A stretch of 64,000 nt of DNA from Vibrio sinaloensis (GTDB taxonomy: Bacteria; Pseudomonadota; Gammaproteobacteria; Enterobacterales; Vibrionaceae). The DNA lies in the NCBI RefSeq assembly GCF_023195835.1, contig NZ_CP096199.1:2542001-2606000 (forward strand), in the 5' to 3' direction. The notes under the pieces were generated by a model. That model had not been told where the DNA came from. It searched no databases and worked only from the letters and a program-made list of their open reading frames with translations. A program made the translations under genes and the position numbers. Below, in pieces: positions 7,562 to 17,922 of this stretch (the first letter of the stretch is position 1; each line of letters begins with the position of its first letter).

Positions 7562-9243
7562 TGCAGAGCGATCTACTCACCACCCTCACTCATGCTAAGC
7601 TCATTACCCCGGCACAGCAGCATCAGTTGACGCAGGCGGCGCAACAGAGTGATCAGCCACTTCTCGACCTTCTGCTTGATAGCACCCAGATCAGCGAAGC
7701 AACACTTGCCAAACATCTGGCACAGGTGTATTCGCTACCGGTCATCTCACTCTCAGACTTTGACTACCTAGCAGCGAGCCGGCAACTGGCATTAAACTCA
7801 TTGCTACACAGGTTTCATGCCGCGGTTATTGCCCTCGAAGCGCAAACCTTACGACTGGCGGTTGCTGACCCGTGCCAACAAGAACTTGAGCAGGCATTTC
7901 GCTTTGCTACCGGCATGACCATTGAACTGGCCATTGCTGATTGGACCTCCATCAAACAAGCGATACAGCAGTTACCCTGTTCATCGCCATCATCCTCGTC
8001 TCACACGCCTATCCAAGCGAATCAGCTGAGCGACCTAGTGACACTGAGCGCTGATGAACAACGAGACGACGATGATCTTAGCCACGATAACGCCCCCGTC
8101 AGTCGCTACATTCAACAAGTGTTGCTCGACGCGGTAGCCAGACGCGCTTCTGATATTCACTTCGAACCTTATGAACAGACCTATCGAGTCCGACTGCGTT
8201 GTGACGGCCTGCTGATCGCGGCTGAGCAACCCTCGTATCAGTTGAGCCGACGCCTCGCCGCTCGACTCAAAATTTTGGCAAAACTCGACATCGCCGAGCG
8301 CAGATTGCCACAAGATGGTCGACTTAAACTGCGCTTAAACCATCAAGTTTCGGTCGATATGCGCGTCTCAACCTTACCGACCCTGTTTGGTGAAAAAGTA
8401 GTGTTGCGCATTCTTGATAATCGCGCAATGGAGCTGGATATCGATGCTCTAGGATTCAATCACACCCAAAAGCAGACGTATTTAACCGCACTGAGCAAAC
8501 CACAAGGAATGATTTTGCTCACCGGCCCAACGGGAAGTGGCAAAACAGTTTCACTCTACGCCGCGCTGAATCATCTCAATGCCGAACACGTCAACATTGC
8601 CACCGCAGAAGACCCTATCGAGATTTCCCTGCCTGGCATCAATCAAGTGCAAGTTCAGCCTGAGATTGGCCTAGACTTTAGCCAAGCGTTGCGCGCCTTT
8701 CTACGCCAAGACCCAGACATCATTATGGTCGGTGAGGTGCGTGATATTAATACCGCGAAAATGGCGTTCAAAGCCGCGCAGACCGGTCACCTAGTGTTAG
8801 CGACGTTACATACTAACTCTGCTGCACAATCCATTGAACGTTTAATCAATATGGGCATTGAACCCTTTAATCTCGCCTCCAGCCTCTCTTTGGTCATTGC
8901 TCAACGTCTGGTACGAAAGTTGTGCCCACACTGTAAGCGAAGCGATAGCGCCCACACTCATCTCGCCATGTCGCTGGATTTATCAGACCAAGAACCTATC
9001 TTTAGCGCTAACGTGCAGGGCTGCCAACACTGTAACTTTGGCTACCTGGGACGAACGGCAATCTATGAAGTTCTCCCAGTGACTTCTGTCATAGCCGAAG
9101 CCATCGCTCGCCGCGCCACCGCTCAACAACTCAATGCCCTTGCCTTAGAGCAGGGCTTACAGAATTTAAAACAGTCTGGCAGTGAAAAGCTACGCTCTGG
9201 GATAACTAGTCTCGCTGAGCTGCAAAGAACACTACTGGTTTAG
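7561..9243 (+). CDS. pilB: PilB, type IV pilus extension ATPase
   Basis: Cytoplasmic hexameric motor that drives pilin polymerisation. I start at the ATG overlapping the pilA stop (MQSDLLTTLTHAKLI, 560 aa), which fits Vibrio PilB length; an in-frame upstream start at 7513 lies inside pilA and is unlikely. The N-terminal MshEN/T2SSE_N domain (VISLSDFDYLA) is followed by a low-complexity Ser-rich linker (near residue 140). The ATPase domain has Walker A TGPTGSGKTVSLY (about residue 322), the Asp box, Walker B DPDIIMVGEVRD, the His box and a four-Cys zinc site (CPHC...CQHC). Confidence 0.96.
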   Translation: MQSDLLTTLTHAKLITPAQQHQLTQAAQQSDQPLLDLLLDSTQISEATLAKHLAQVYSLPVISLSDFDYLAASRQLALNSLLHRFHAAVIALEAQTLRLAVADPCQQELEQAFRFATGMTIELAIADWTSIKQAIQQLPCSSPSSSSHTPIQANQLSDLVTLSADEQRDDDDLSHDNAPVSRYIQQVLLDAVARRASDIHFEPYEQTYRVRLRCDGLLIAAEQPSYQLSRRLAARLKILAKLDIAERRLPQDGRLKLRLNHQVSVDMRVSTLPTLFGEKVVLRILDNRAMELDIDALGFNHTQKQTYLTALSKPQGMILLTGPTGSGKTVSLYAALNHLNAEHVNIATAEDPIEISLPGINQVQVQPEIGLDFSQALRAFLRQDPDIIMVGEVRDINTAKMAFKAAQTGHLVLATLHTNSAAQSIERLINMGIEPFNLASSLSLVIAQRLVRKLCPHCKRSDSAHTHLAMSLDLSDQEPIFSANVQGCQHCNFGYLGRTAIYEVLPVTSVIAEAIARRATAQQLNALALEQGLQNLKQSGSEKLRSGITSLAELQRTLLV

Positions 9244-9249
9244 CTCGTT

Positions 9250-10479
9250 ATGATTCGACCTAAATCAGCACATAAACTCTACCGTTTTGATTGGCAAGGC
9301 ATTGACCACTCCGGCACCCGTCATGTGGGTTCGGAGCTGACCACCAGTGAAGAGACGCTCAAGCAGACACTACAGACCCAGCAGGTTTCTCTGCTCACGG
9401 TCAAACGCCGCTCACTGTCAACCTTTAGCCGTTGGCAACATAGCGCTCGCAAACACGACATAACTGCGATAACCCGCCAACTAGCAACGCTACTAGACAG
9501 TGGAGTCACGCTCACTCAGGCGCTTAAACTCATCGCCCAAGGTCAGAAGAAAGCGGAGGTGCAATGGATCATGCTGCAACTGTGTCGATGTGTCGAAGCG
9601 GGCACGCCAATTTCTCAGGCCATGCAGCAAACCCACCCGTTGTTTGATCGTTTCTACCTGAACCAGATCAAAGTTGCCGAGCAAAGCGGCCAACTGAGTC
9701 GGGTAATGAAAGGCTTAGCACGGTATCAGGAAGAGGGCCAGAGGTTGAGGGCCAAGCTAAAAGCCGCCATGATCTACCCATCCATTGTGATGACCACCGC
9801 AGCGATAGTGACCTACTTAATGCTGACGCTGGTTGTCCCTCAGTTTAAATCAATGTTTGTTGGGCTCGGCGCCGAATTGCCTTGGTTCACTCAACAAGTC
9901 CTGACTCTGTCAGAGTGGGTCGCTGCGTTCGGCGGCTATCTAATCCTGCTCACCCTTGCGCTTATCCTAGCCGTCACTAAACTGTTTGGAGTATCGTCGC
10001 GCTTGCGCCGATATGCCAGTGGCTACTCGCTCAAAATTCCGATTGTCGGCTCATTGCAAGCCGATGGTGCTTTGCATCGATTCAGCCACTCTCTGGCGAT
10101 CAATGTCAGCGCAGGCATCCCGATACACCAAGGCCTAACCAGCGCTATCAACACGATTCACCACAGCTATTACCATCATGCGCTTAGCGCTGTCTATCAA
10201 GATGTGTTGGCAGGAGTGCCGATGCACATGGCTTTACGTCAAAGCCAGCGGTTTCCAGCGTTAATGATTCAAATGATCATGGTCGGGGAAGAGTCTGGTC
10301 AGCTTGAGAAGATGTTGTTCAAACTGGCTAACATCTACCAATTGCAAATCGACACTCAGGTTGAACTGCTTGAAAAGTCTCTTGAACCCATCTTGGTGTT
10401 AATTTTGGGCTTGATGGTCGGAAGTTTAGTGGTCGCGATGTACCTACCTATCTTTAACTTAATGAATGTCTTAGGATAG
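9250..10479 (+). CDS. pilC: PilC, type IV pilus inner-membrane platform protein
   Basis: Polytopic GspF/PilC family protein that couples the PilB motor to pilus assembly. Its 409 aa contains two repeated GspF domains: [22 protein letters not shown] near residue 80 and [21 protein letters not shown] near residue 280. Membrane segments are visible around [34 protein letters not shown] and [22 protein letters not shown] at the C-terminus. It starts 6 bp after pilB and shares the operon. Confidence 0.95.
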   Translation: MIRPKSAHKLYRFDWQGIDHSGTRHVGSELTTSEETLKQTLQTQQVSLLTVKRRSLSTFSRWQHSARKHDITAITRQLATLLDSGVTLTQALKLIAQGQKKAEVQWIMLQLCRCVEAGTPISQAMQQTHPLFDRFYLNQIKVAEQSGQLSRVMKGLARYQEEGQRLRAKLKAAMIYPSIVMTTAAIVTYLMLTLVVPQFKSMFVGLGAELPWFTQQVLTLSEWVAAFGGYLILLTLALILAVTKLFGVSSRLRRYASGYSLKIPIVGSLQADGALHRFSHSLAINVSAGIPIHQGLTSAINTIHHSYYHHALSAVYQDVLAGVPMHMALRQSQRFPALMIQMIMVGEESGQLEKMLFKLANIYQLQIDTQVELLEKSLEPILVLILGLMVGSLVVAMYLPIFNLMNVLG

Positions 10480-10516
10480 TATATCCAGCTTAACACCGAG
10501 TCAGCGTCGCAAATCA

Positions 10517-11386
10517 ATGGATATTTTTAGTTACTACCCATGGCTGTTTCCAGCTCTAGCCACTATTTTTGGCCTTGTTATCGGCAGCTTTCTTAATGTG
10601 GTGATCCACCGCCTGCCTCTGATGATGGAGCGAGAATGGCGCCAAGAGTGCGCAGAAAGCTTTCCCGAGTACCAAATTGAGCCACCTCAAGGAACGTTTA
10701 ACTTAAGCATCCCTAGATCTCGTTGCCCTTATTGCCAACACCCCGTCGCCATTGGTGACAATATTCCCTTACTCGGTTGGTTGCGCCTTAAAGGTCGATG
10801 TCGTCATTGCTCAGAAAAAATCAGTGCTCGTTACCCGCTGGTCGAGTGTCTGAGCGCGACTCTCAGCTTTATCCTGGCCTATCAGCTTGGTTTTAGTTAC
10901 TTCTCGCTGGCGCTACTGCTGTTCACTTTTACCCTGATTGCGGCCACCTTCATCGACCTTGATACCCTATTACTGCCCGACCAACTGACTTTGCCTCTCA
11001 CTTGGGCCGGCATCACTCTCGCGCTGGTTAATATCAGTCCTGTTTCTCTGCAAGACTCGGTGATTGGCGCGATAGCAGGGTATTTATGTTTGTGGAGCGT
11101 TTACTGGCTGTTTAAATTGCTCACTGGGAAAGAAGGCATGGGCTATGGCGACTTTAAGTTGCTTGCCGCCTTGGGGGCTTGGCTTGGGTGGCAACATCTG
11201 CCTTTGATCATCTTGCTTTCTTCTATCGTCGGGCTGATTTTTGGCCTGATTCAGTTGCGATTGAAGCGTCAAGGCATCGATAAAGCATTCCCGTTCGGCC
11301 CCTATCTGGCTATTGCCGGGTGGATAAGCATGATGTGGGGCGATGCGATCATGTCGTGGTATTTGCATAATTGGTTAGGAATCTAA
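10517..11386 (+). CDS. pilD: PilD (VcpD), type IV prepilin peptidase and N-methyltransferase
   Basis: Membrane aspartyl protease that cleaves prepilin leaders and methylates the new N-terminal Phe; in Vibrio one enzyme usually serves PilA, MSHA and type II secretion pseudopilins. The 289-aa protein has the cytoplasmic zinc domain (CPYC...CRHC), [12 protein letters not shown], and the two catalytic aspartates in [11 protein letters not shown] (Asp147) and [17 protein letters not shown] (Asp212) among about eight membrane segments. It is the fourth gene of the pil operon, with coaE one base downstream. Confidence 0.96.
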   Translation: MDIFSYYPWLFPALATIFGLVIGSFLNVVIHRLPLMMEREWRQECAESFPEYQIEPPQGTFNLSIPRSRCPYCQHPVAIGDNIPLLGWLRLKGRCRHCSEKISARYPLVECLSATLSFILAYQLGFSYFSLALLLFTFTLIAATFIDLDTLLLPDQLTLPLTWAGITLALVNISPVSLQDSVIGAIAGYLCLWSVYWLFKLLTGKEGMGYGDFKLLAALGAWLGWQHLPLIILLSSIVGLIFGLIQLRLKRQGIDKAFPFGPYLAIAGWISMMWGDAIMSWYLHNWLGI

Positions 11387-11387
11387 T

Positions 11388-11996
11388 ATGGCACTCGTCA
11401 TTGGACTGACTGGCGGGATCGCCAGTGGAAAAACAACCGTTGCTAATCTATTCCAACAGCAGTTCGGCATTGACGTTGTCGACGCCGATGTCGTTGCGCG
11501 AGAAGTCGTCGAACCGGGCAGTGCAGGACTCAACGCCATTGTTAAGCGTTTTGGGAATCAAATCTTAACCCCACTGGGCTCGCTCGATCGCGCTCAACTG
11601 CGTGAAATCATTTTCAGTCAGCCGAATGAAAAACAGTGGATCAACGCATTACTGCACCCAATGATTCGCCAACGCATGCAACAACAGCTGCAACAGGTTC
11701 AATCACCCTATGCGCTGCTTGTGATCCCTTTAATGGTAGAAAATAACCTGCAATCCTTAGCTAACAAAGTGATCGTGGTTGACGTAGAGCCAGAGATACA
11801 GATTGCACGTACAATGCATCGAGACGGCGTAGATGCCAAACAAGTAGAGTCGATTCTCGCCTCTCAAGCGACGCGAGAGCAAAGATTGGCCATCGCCGAT
11901 TATGTGATTAAAAATAGTACAGAAAACCAAAAACTTTTGCCTCAAATCACAGAATTGCATCAAAAGTTTCTAGAAATGAGTAGGGAAAATCTGTGA
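11388..11996 (+). CDS. coaE: CoaE, dephospho-CoA kinase
   Basis: Last step of coenzyme A synthesis: ATP-dependent phosphorylation of the ribose 3'-OH. The 202-aa P-loop kinase opens with GLTGGIASGKTTVANLF (Walker A), then DVVDADVVAREVV and VIPLMVEN of the LID/CoA-binding parts. It begins one base after the pilD stop and is thus the fifth gene of the pil transcription unit, the arrangement seen in Pseudomonas and Vibrio. Confidence 0.95.
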   Translation: MALVIGLTGGIASGKTTVANLFQQQFGIDVVDADVVAREVVEPGSAGLNAIVKRFGNQILTPLGSLDRAQLREIIFSQPNEKQWINALLHPMIRQRMQQQLQQVQSPYALLVIPLMVENNLQSLANKVIVVDVEPEIQIARTMHRDGVDAKQVESILASQATREQRLAIADYVIKNSTENQKLLPQITELHQKFLEMSRENL

Positions 11997-12030
11997 GAAT
12001 AAAGACTGAATTATCCAGAGCTGCATATTA

Positions 12031-12771
12031 ATGACCACGCATTACTTCGAACATCCCTTGAACGAGAAAACGCGAATTTACCTGCGAGTAGAAGCGCTAC
12101 TCAATCAGCTAAATATTGCGGCTCAGTTCAGTGATGATATGCAGCACCTGCTCTTCTATCGTTCACTGTTTGATCTCCTTGAGATCTTTGAACAGATTCA
12201 ACTTAAGAGTGAGCTCGCCAAAGATATCGAAAAGCAACGGCTCACCTACCGTTCATGGCTCAACGTTGATGGCGTCGACCAAGAGATGCTGCAAAGCATT
12301 TTGAGCGAAGTCGATATTGTCCATAGTGATTTAATGGCAGCAGAACGTTTCGGTCAGAGCCTAAAAGAAGACCGATTTTTAAGCGCCATTCGACAGCGTT
12401 TCAATTTACCTGGTGGCTCATGCTGCTTTGATCTGCCTGCACTCCATCACTGGCTGCATCTACCGCTCGACAAAAAGCGCGGCGATGCAATCAAGTGGCA
12501 AAGCTCACTCAAGCCATTGGCGAACGCACTGGAGTTGTGGCTCAAACTGACCCGAGAAACGGGCCACTTCCGCCCTATCCAGGCTCAAGCCGGCTTTTAT
12601 CAAAGCGACGCTGAAGAAGCCAATATTCTGCGCCTCGAAATTCCAATGCAGTATGGGGTCTACCCGATGATTTCTGGTCACAAAAATCGGTTTGCGATTA
12701 AGTTTATTGAATTTGGTTCAGGCCAGGCCTCGGTCGCCAACGTTGAATTTAATCTAGCGGTTTGCTGTTAG
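12031..12771 (+). CDS. zapD: ZapD (YacF), FtsZ-bundling cell-division protein
   Basis: Cytoplasmic FtsZ-binding protein that stabilises the Z-ring by cross-linking protofilaments. The 246-aa sequence has the all-helical N-terminal half ([23 protein letters not shown]) and the beta-rich C-terminal half of the family, with [15 protein letters not shown] in the middle. It lies between coaE and yacG, as in E. coli. No membrane segment or signal peptide is present. Confidence 0.93.
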   Translation: MTTHYFEHPLNEKTRIYLRVEALLNQLNIAAQFSDDMQHLLFYRSLFDLLEIFEQIQLKSELAKDIEKQRLTYRSWLNVDGVDQEMLQSILSEVDIVHSDLMAAERFGQSLKEDRFLSAIRQRFNLPGGSCCFDLPALHHWLHLPLDKKRGDAIKWQSSLKPLANALELWLKLTRETGHFRPIQAQAGFYQSDAEEANILRLEIPMQYGVYPMISGHKNRFAIKFIEFGSGQASVANVEFNLAVCC

Positions 12772-12830
12772 CCTATCGGTTATAATTGTCGCTATAATCA
12801 CATCATACTGTGTTGCAAACAGAGAGTACC

Positions 12831-13025
12831 ATGTCAAAAATTACCACTGTCCCTTGTCCACAATGTGGCAAAGAGGTTGTTTGGGGAGAGCAAAGCCCTT
12901 ACCGCCCATTCTGTAGTAAACCTTGCCAAATGATCGATTTTGGCGAGTGGGCAGACGAAGAGAACAGCATCCCCGGCGCCCCCGATATGTCTGATTCTGA
13001 TGGCTGGTCAGAAGACCAATATTGA
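12831..13025 (+). CDS. yacG: YacG, zinc-finger inhibitor of DNA gyrase
   Basis: Small protein (64 aa) that binds the GyrB C-terminal part and blocks DNA binding by gyrase. Four cysteines ([10 protein letters not shown] and [20 protein letters not shown]) form the single zinc finger, followed by an acidic disordered tail. I start at MSKITT; an in-frame start 21 bp earlier lacks family support. A terminator follows. Confidence 0.94.
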   Translation: MSKITTVPCPQCGKEVVWGEQSPYRPFCSKPCQMIDFGEWADEENSIPGAPDMSDSDGWSEDQY

Positions 13026-13063
13026 TAGTAAGGAACGCTGCGCTCCGAGATGCGAGAACAAGA

Positions 13064-13092
13064 AAAGCTGATGTGAAAACATCGGCTTTTTT
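13064..13092 (+). terminator. intrinsic terminator of the pilABCD-coaE-zapD-yacG unit
   Basis: Stem AAAGCTGATGT / ACATCGGCTTT (one G-T pair) with GAAA tetraloop, followed by a T run. Confidence 0.85.
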
Positions 13093-13108
13093 ATTACCTA
13101 ATTGAAAC

Positions 13109-13230
13109 ATTTTAGAGCGATATGCGCTGGAGTATTTTGCGAAAGCAAGAAGGAGGAACGGAGTTTACGCCAGTAAATGAGTACCGACGACGCCGCTATC
13201 GTGAAATACCACCAGCATAGCGCCTAAAAT
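13109..13230. repeat. ERIC-like imperfect palindromic element, 122 bp
   Basis: The ends are ATTTTAG...CTAAAAT. The left arm (ATTTTAGAGCGATATGCGCT...) is an imperfect inverted copy of the right arm over about 36 bp. The core GGAGTTTACGCCAGTAAATGAGT follows the same plan as the core of enterobacterial repetitive intergenic consensus sequences (GGAGCTTAC-N4-GTAAGTGACT), and the length matches the 127-bp ERIC unit. It sits exactly between two converging terminators (yacG and rplS), the usual ERIC setting in transcribed intergenic DNA. Confidence 0.75.
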
Positions 13231-13260
13231 AAAAAAAGCGGAGCCATGTGGGCTCCGCTT
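13231..13260 (-). terminator. intrinsic terminator of the rpsP-rimM-trmD-rplS operon
   Basis: On the minus strand: perfect 10-bp stem AAGCGGAGCC / GGCTCCGCTT with a 5-nt loop, followed by seven T residues. It abuts the ERIC-like element. Confidence 0.92.
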
Positions 13261-13284
13261 AATATGAGAACGCTAGTTATAGCA

Positions 13285-13638
13285 TTACTTCTTAGCAAGT
13301 TTCTCTTTGATACGAGCTGACTTACCAGAACGCTCACGTAGGTAGTACAGTTTGGCACGACGTACTGCACCGCGGCGTTTAACTTCAATGCTATCAACCA
13401 TTGGAGAGTGAGTTTGGAACGTACGCTCTACGCCTTCACCGTTAGAAATCTTACGTACAGTGAATGCAGAGTGTAGACCACGGTTACGAATACCGATTAC
13501 AACGCCTTCAAAAGCCTGTAGACGCTCACGGTCACCTTCTTTTACCTTAACTTGAACAACAACTGTGTCACCAGGTGCAAAGTTAGGTAGGTCTTTTTTC
13601 ATTTGCTCTTCTTCAAGAGCTTTGATGATGTTACTCAT
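13285..13638 (-). CDS. rplS: 50S ribosomal protein L19
   Basis: Large-subunit protein at the 30S-50S interface. I start at the ATG of [18 protein letters not shown] (117 aa; E. coli 115); a TTG two codons earlier is possible but unneeded. Family sequence such as [23 protein letters not shown] and [27 protein letters not shown] is intact. Last gene of the rpsP-rimM-trmD-rplS operon, followed by a terminator. Confidence 0.98.
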   Translation of the reverse strand: MSNIIKALEEEQMKKDLPNFAPGDTVVVQVKVKEGDRERLQAFEGVVIGIRNRGLHSAFTVRKISNGEGVERTFQTHSPMVDSIEVKRRGAVRRAKLYYLRERSGKSARIKEKLAKK

Positions 13639-13679
13639 TTTCAATATTCCTAGAATAAACTGATACTAAATTTAATAGG

Positions 13680-14423
13680 TTACTTAACTCGAGTCTCTTT
13701 AATGAACTCGGCCAGTAATTGTTCCTGTTCGTCAGTCAGAGCTAGGTTTTCCAGGAGTTCTGGTCTTCTTAGCCAAGTACGGCCGAGCGACTGCTTGAGT
13801 CGCCAGCGACGAATGTCCTTGTGGTTGCCAGACTTGAGTACCGCTGGTACTTCTTTTCCATCTAACACCTCAGGGCGCGTATAGTGGGGGCAATCTAGCA
13901 AGCCATTGGCAAAGGAATCTTCCTCCGCCGACGCAAAGTCCCCTAGTACACCCGGTACAAACCGAGAGACAGAGTCGATTAACGTCATGGCTGGTATTTC
14001 ACCACCCGTCATCACAAAATCGCCAATTGACCATTCTTCGTCAACTTCAGATTGAATGATGCGCTCATCTACCCCTTCGTAACGGCCACAAATCAGAAGC
14101 AAATTCTCATTGGTTGCCAGTTCTTCGACTCCCTGCTGGTCGAGTTTACGACCTTGAGGAGAGAGATAAATGACTTTCGTCTTACCCGGTGAGGCTTTCT
14201 TGGCCGCATGAATGGCATCGCGCAAAGGCTGCACCATCATCAACATGCCAGGACCACCACCGTAAGGTCTATCATCGACAGTGCGATGCTTGTCGTGAGT
14301 GAAATCGCGAGGATTCCAAGTCTCAATCGACAAGAGACCTTTTTTAACCGCTTGACCTGTTACTCCAAAATCAGTAACGCTGCGGAACATTTCAGGAAAT
14401 AGGCTTATAACGCCAACCCACAT
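13680..14423 (-). CDS. trmD: TrmD, tRNA (guanine-37-N1) methyltransferase
   Basis: SAM-dependent SPOUT methyltransferase that makes m1G37 and prevents +1 frameshifting. The 247-aa protein shows the trefoil-knot SAM site: [28 protein letters not shown] and [16 protein letters not shown], plus the catalytic Asp region ([11 protein letters not shown]). It lies 41 bp upstream of rplS in the conserved operon. Confidence 0.98.
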   Translation of the reverse strand: MWVGVISLFPEMFRSVTDFGVTGQAVKKGLLSIETWNPRDFTHDKHRTVDDRPYGGGPGMLMMVQPLRDAIHAAKKASPGKTKVIYLSPQGRKLDQQGVEELATNENLLLICGRYEGVDERIIQSEVDEEWSIGDFVMTGGEIPAMTLIDSVSRFVPGVLGDFASAEEDSFANGLLDCPHYTRPEVLDGKEVPAVLKSGNHKDIRRWRLKQSLGRTWLRRPELLENLALTDEQEQLLAEFIKETRVK

Positions 14424-14448
14424 TGTTCTGTCGCTCCGTTACTTGGAG

Positions 14449-14997
14449 TTAGAATCCAGGATCCCAGTCAACTTCGATCCGTTGAGCTTCGCGATCAATA
14501 TGCTTGATCACTTGCTCTTCAAGGAACGGAATTAATCGTTCCTTTTGCCCAAAAGCATCTTTTAGATTTGCTTTGATTACGAGAACATCGTTGGAGCCCG
14601 TTTCTAGCATGTCAGAAACGACACCTAGATCGTAACCTTTATCGGTTACCACTTGCATTCCAATCAAATCACGCCAATAGAACTCGTCTGATGGCAATTC
14701 TGGTAATACAGCAGGGTCAATTGAGATTTCAAAGTTAGTCATTAACTGCGCGTCTTCACGCACATCAAGACCTTCAAGCTTTACCACCAAACCTTTGTTA
14801 TGGCGCTTCCAGCTTTCCACTTTGTACTCGACCCAGTTTTCACCTTGCTTAACAAACCAAGGTGTGTAATCAAATATGCTTTCGGTATTGTCTGTGTAGG
14901 AAAAAACCTTGAGCCAACCACGAATGCCGTAAGTAGCACCAAACTTACCTACAACAATTTTTTCGTTGCTCACTGTTTCTTTACCTTTCATCGACAT
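14449..14997 (-). CDS. rimM: RimM, 16S rRNA processing / 30S maturation factor
   Basis: Binds S19 in the 30S head and assists late assembly. The 182-aa protein has the RimM N-terminal barrel ([23 protein letters not shown]) and the PRC-barrel C-terminal domain ([21 protein letters not shown]...[12 protein letters not shown]), ending EVDWDPGF as in E. coli. Two close ATG codons (MSMKG) leave the start uncertain by two residues. Confidence 0.97.
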   Translation of the reverse strand: MSMKGKETVSNEKIVVGKFGATYGIRGWLKVFSYTDNTESIFDYTPWFVKQGENWVEYKVESWKRHNKGLVVKLEGLDVREDAQLMTNFEISIDPAVLPELPSDEFYWRDLIGMQVVTDKGYDLGVVSDMLETGSNDVLVIKANLKDAFGQKERLIPFLEEQVIKHIDREAQRIEVDWDPGF

Positions 14998-15026
14998 AAG
15001 CTAATTACTACTTCTTAATCTAAGAA

Positions 15027-15275
15027 TTAAGCCGCTTTTTGAGCGTCTTTAACTAGCTTAGCTACGCGGTCAGATAGAGATGCGCCTTGACCAACCCAGT
15101 GGTTAACGCGATCTAGGTCTAGACGTAGACCTTCTTCTTGACCTTTAGCAGTTGGGTTGAAGAAACCCACTTTCTCGATGAAACGGCCAGTTGCTGCATT
15201 GCGGCTGTCCGCTACTACGATTTGATAAAATGGACGCTTTTTAGCGCCGTGACGTGCCAAACGAATGGTTACCAT
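15027..15275 (-). CDS. rpsP: 30S ribosomal protein S16
   Basis: Small-subunit assembly protein, 82 aa, as in E. coli. The start [25 protein letters not shown] and [10 protein letters not shown] are typical. First gene of the rpsP-rimM-trmD-rplS operon; its promoter lies within 15276-15350. Confidence 0.98.
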   Translation of the reverse strand: MVTIRLARHGAKKRPFYQIVVADSRNAATGRFIEKVGFFNPTAKGQEEGLRLDLDRVNHWVGQGASLSDRVAKLVKDAQKAA

Positions 15276-15352
15276 GTCGTCCTCTTTGCTTTCTCAAAAA
15301 TAAAATTAACCCCAGAAACCACTTATCGCTAAACAGTTTGGGGCTCGTGCCA

Positions 15353-15388
15353 AAATAAAGCTCCGGAATTTTACTCTTATTCCGGAGC
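15353..15388 (-). terminator. intrinsic terminator between ffh and rpsP
   Basis: On the minus strand: stem GCTCCGGAAT / ATTCCGGAGC (10 bp), 9-nt loop, then TTTATTTT. It ends ffh transcription about 130 bp after the stop. The rest of 15389-15518 shows nothing identifiable. Confidence 0.82.
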
Positions 15389-15518
15389 AATGCAAGGTCT
15401 TTAGCTATTTTTTCACCAACATAAAAGGGGATCTAAGTTTGTGATATAGCTAACACCTTGAAATATTGTCATACAATAAATTATCAGTTCCTAGAAGCGA
15501 AACACTTCATCGGTTCTG

Positions 15519-16904
15519 TTAACGGCCAAATGGGTTAAAACCGCCACCCATTCCGCCCATGCCACCCATCATGCCTTGCATGTTGCGCATCATGCCTTTC
15601 ATTCCGCCTTTCTGCATCTTCTTCATCATTTTTTGCATTTGCGTGAACTGCTTGAGTAAGCGGTTGACGTCTTGGACTTGAGTGCCTGAACCTGCGGCAA
15701 TACGCTTCTTACGTGAACCTTTAATAAGCTCTGGGCGTTGACGCTCTTTCATGGTCATGGAGTTGATGATGGCCTCCATCTGCTTGAACATCTTATCGTC
15801 GACTTTATCTTTGACGTTGTCAGGCAACTGCGACATACCAGGGAGCTTATCCATCATCCCCATCATGCCGCCCATGTTTTGCATCTGACCGAGTTGCTCG
15901 CGGAAGTCTTCAAGGTCAAAACCTTTTTTCTCTTTGAACTTCTTCGCTAGTTTCTCAGCTTTATCTTGATCAACGTTACGTTGCAGATCTTCGATTAACG
16001 ACAGTACGTCACCCATCCCCAAGATGCGTGAGGCAACACGATCTGGGTGGAAAGGTTCTAACGCATCGGTTTTCTCACCAACACCTAAGAACTTAACTGG
16101 CTTGCCGGTAATATGACGAACCGACAGCGCTGCACCACCACGGGCATCACCATCGACCTTAGTTAGGATAACACCCGTTAACGGCAGTGCATCGCCAAAT
16201 GCTTTGGCCGTATTGGCTGCATCTTGACCTGTCATGGCGTCAACCACAAACAGTGTTTCCACAGGGTTGATAGCCGTATGCAGCTCTTGGATCTCTGCCA
16301 TCATCTGCTCATCAACCGCAAGTCGACCTGCGGTATCCACTAGCAACACGTCGTAGAACTTTTTCTTGGCATGATCGATAGCCGCGGTCGCGATATCTAT
16401 CGGCTTTTGGTCTGCTGAAGATGGGAAGAAGTCAACGCCGACGTCCAAGGCGAGGGTTTCTAGCTGTTTAATCGCCGCCGGACGGTAAACGTCGGCAGAC
16501 ACAACCAAGACTTTTTTCTTCTCACGCTCTTTTAGCAATTTGGACAGTTTACCGACCGAGGTTGTTTTACCTGCACCTTGCAAACCTGCCATTAATACAA
16601 CCGCTGGCGGTTGAGCCGCTAGATTGAGCGCTTCATTCGATTCACCCATGACCGCTTCAAGTTCAGTTTGAACGATCTTGATAAACTCTTGCCCAGGAGT
16701 GAGGGATTTAGACACCTCAACACCCACTGCGCTCTCTTTAATGCGCTTAATAAAGTCACGAACAACTGGCAATGCGACGTCTGCCTCAAGCAGCGCCATG
16801 CGCACTTCGCGCAACGTCTCTTTAATATTATCTTCGGTCAAACGACCTTTACCGCTGATGTTCTTCAGCGTTTTGGATAAGCGATCCGTTAAATTCTCAA
16901 ACAT
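15519..16904 (-). CDS. ffh: Ffh, signal recognition particle protein (SRP54 homologue)
   Basis: GTPase that with 4.5S RNA delivers nascent membrane proteins to FtsY. I start at MFENLTDRLSKTLKNISGKG (461 aa); the longer frame upstream lacks similarity to the family. N domain, then G domain with GLQGAGKTTSVGKL (G1), LLVDTAGRLAVD (G3) and TKVDGDARGGAAL (G4), then the Met-rich M domain (GMMRNMQGMMGGMGGMGG) that binds signal peptides and RNA. It is monocistronic and divergent from ypjD. Confidence 0.98.
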   Translation of the reverse strand: MFENLTDRLSKTLKNISGKGRLTEDNIKETLREVRMALLEADVALPVVRDFIKRIKESAVGVEVSKSLTPGQEFIKIVQTELEAVMGESNEALNLAAQPPAVVLMAGLQGAGKTTSVGKLSKLLKEREKKKVLVVSADVYRPAAIKQLETLALDVGVDFFPSSADQKPIDIATAAIDHAKKKFYDVLLVDTAGRLAVDEQMMAEIQELHTAINPVETLFVVDAMTGQDAANTAKAFGDALPLTGVILTKVDGDARGGAALSVRHITGKPVKFLGVGEKTDALEPFHPDRVASRILGMGDVLSLIEDLQRNVDQDKAEKLAKKFKEKKGFDLEDFREQLGQMQNMGGMMGMMDKLPGMSQLPDNVKDKVDDKMFKQMEAIINSMTMKERQRPELIKGSRKKRIAAGSGTQVQDVNRLLKQFTQMQKMMKKMQKGGMKGMMRNMQGMMGGMGGMGGGFNPFGR

Positions 16905-17112
16905 CTTACTCTCTTTACCTAGACGGTTTTTAGGGAGACACGCCTTACTATTGTGGCGAAAATTACTATGAGTATACCTTAGCCAATCAGCGCATGACAC
17001 TGCCTAGATAACTTTTGATATCTCAAGTCACGCAAATGAAGGTGATAATTCATGGCTCAAGCTGTTGATGCAGGGTATAATTTGTTAAAAATCCACCAGC
17101 TTACAGAGAATA

Positions 17113-17907
17113 ATGGACAACCTCATCGCCGTTGTGGCGGCAATACTCTATCTATTAGCTATTGCGACTATTGTACCTGGACTGGTTCATCAAACCGGTA
17201 TTCGGGTAAAAACTGTACTGGTGAGTGCAGCGCTTGCGCTCGCTTTTCATGCTTGGTTACTCAGCGATCTTATCTTAGGCAGTTCGGGGCAAAACCTCAG
17301 CATTCTCAATGTCGCCTCATTGATAAGCTTTATTATTTCATTGGTGATGAGCGCAGCGATGCTCAAGACGCGTTTGTGGTTCCTACTTCCCGTTGTCTAT
17401 AGTTTCGCCGCAATTAACTTGGTTGCTGCGGTCATACTGCCCAGCACCTTTATTACCCATCTGGAACAAGATCCTAAGCTGCTGATCCATATTTCATTTG
17501 CTCTGTTCTCTTATTCCACGCTGACTATCGGTGCGCTCTATGCACTGCAACTGGCATGGCTGGACCACAAGCTGAAAGCCAAAAAGGCGATGGCCATCAA
17601 CCCCAATTTGCCACCCCTTCTGATGGTTGAGCGCCAACTGTTCAACATCATACTCATCGGCACTTTACTGCTGACCGGTACTCTACTGACCGGATTTTTC
17701 TTCGTTCAAGATATGTTCGCTCAAGGTAAAGCACACAAGGCCATCCTCTCCTTCATCGCTTGGATAGCTTACTCAGTGTTGCTGTGGGGACATTTTCAAA
17801 AAGGCTGGCGTGGACGCAAAGTCACTTGGTTTGCTGTCGCCGGCGCCACCCTGCTGACCTTAGCCTATTTTGGCAGCCGCTTTGTGCGTGAAATCATTTT
17901 GCGCTGA
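17113..17907 (+). CDS. ypjD: YpjD, inner-membrane protein of the cytochrome c assembly (CcsA-like) family
   Basis: Polytopic membrane protein of 264 aa with about eight hydrophobic segments (DNLIAVVAAILYLLAIATIVPG, VLVSAALALAFHAWLL, ... ATLLTLAYFGSRFV). It matches the YpjD family found next to ffh in E. coli and Vibrio. The family resembles CcsA/CcmC haem-handling proteins, but the exact role is not established. A histidine in the second segment (LALAFHAWLL) and one in LLWGHFQKGW are candidates for haem ligands. Confidence 0.85.
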   Translation: MDNLIAVVAAILYLLAIATIVPGLVHQTGIRVKTVLVSAALALAFHAWLLSDLILGSSGQNLSILNVASLISFIISLVMSAAMLKTRLWFLLPVVYSFAAINLVAAVILPSTFITHLEQDPKLLIHISFALFSYSTLTIGALYALQLAWLDHKLKAKKAMAINPNLPPLLMVERQLFNIILIGTLLLTGTLLTGFFFVQDMFAQGKAHKAILSFIAWIAYSVLLWGHFQKGWRGRKVTWFAVAGATLLTLAYFGSRFVREIILR

Positions 17908-17922
17908 TGATCAAAACCGACA

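Noticed and set aside
17113..17907. Calling YpjD a proven cytochrome c biogenesis protein
   Set aside because: Family resemblance only; the tryptophan-rich haem motif of CcsA/CcmC is not evident.
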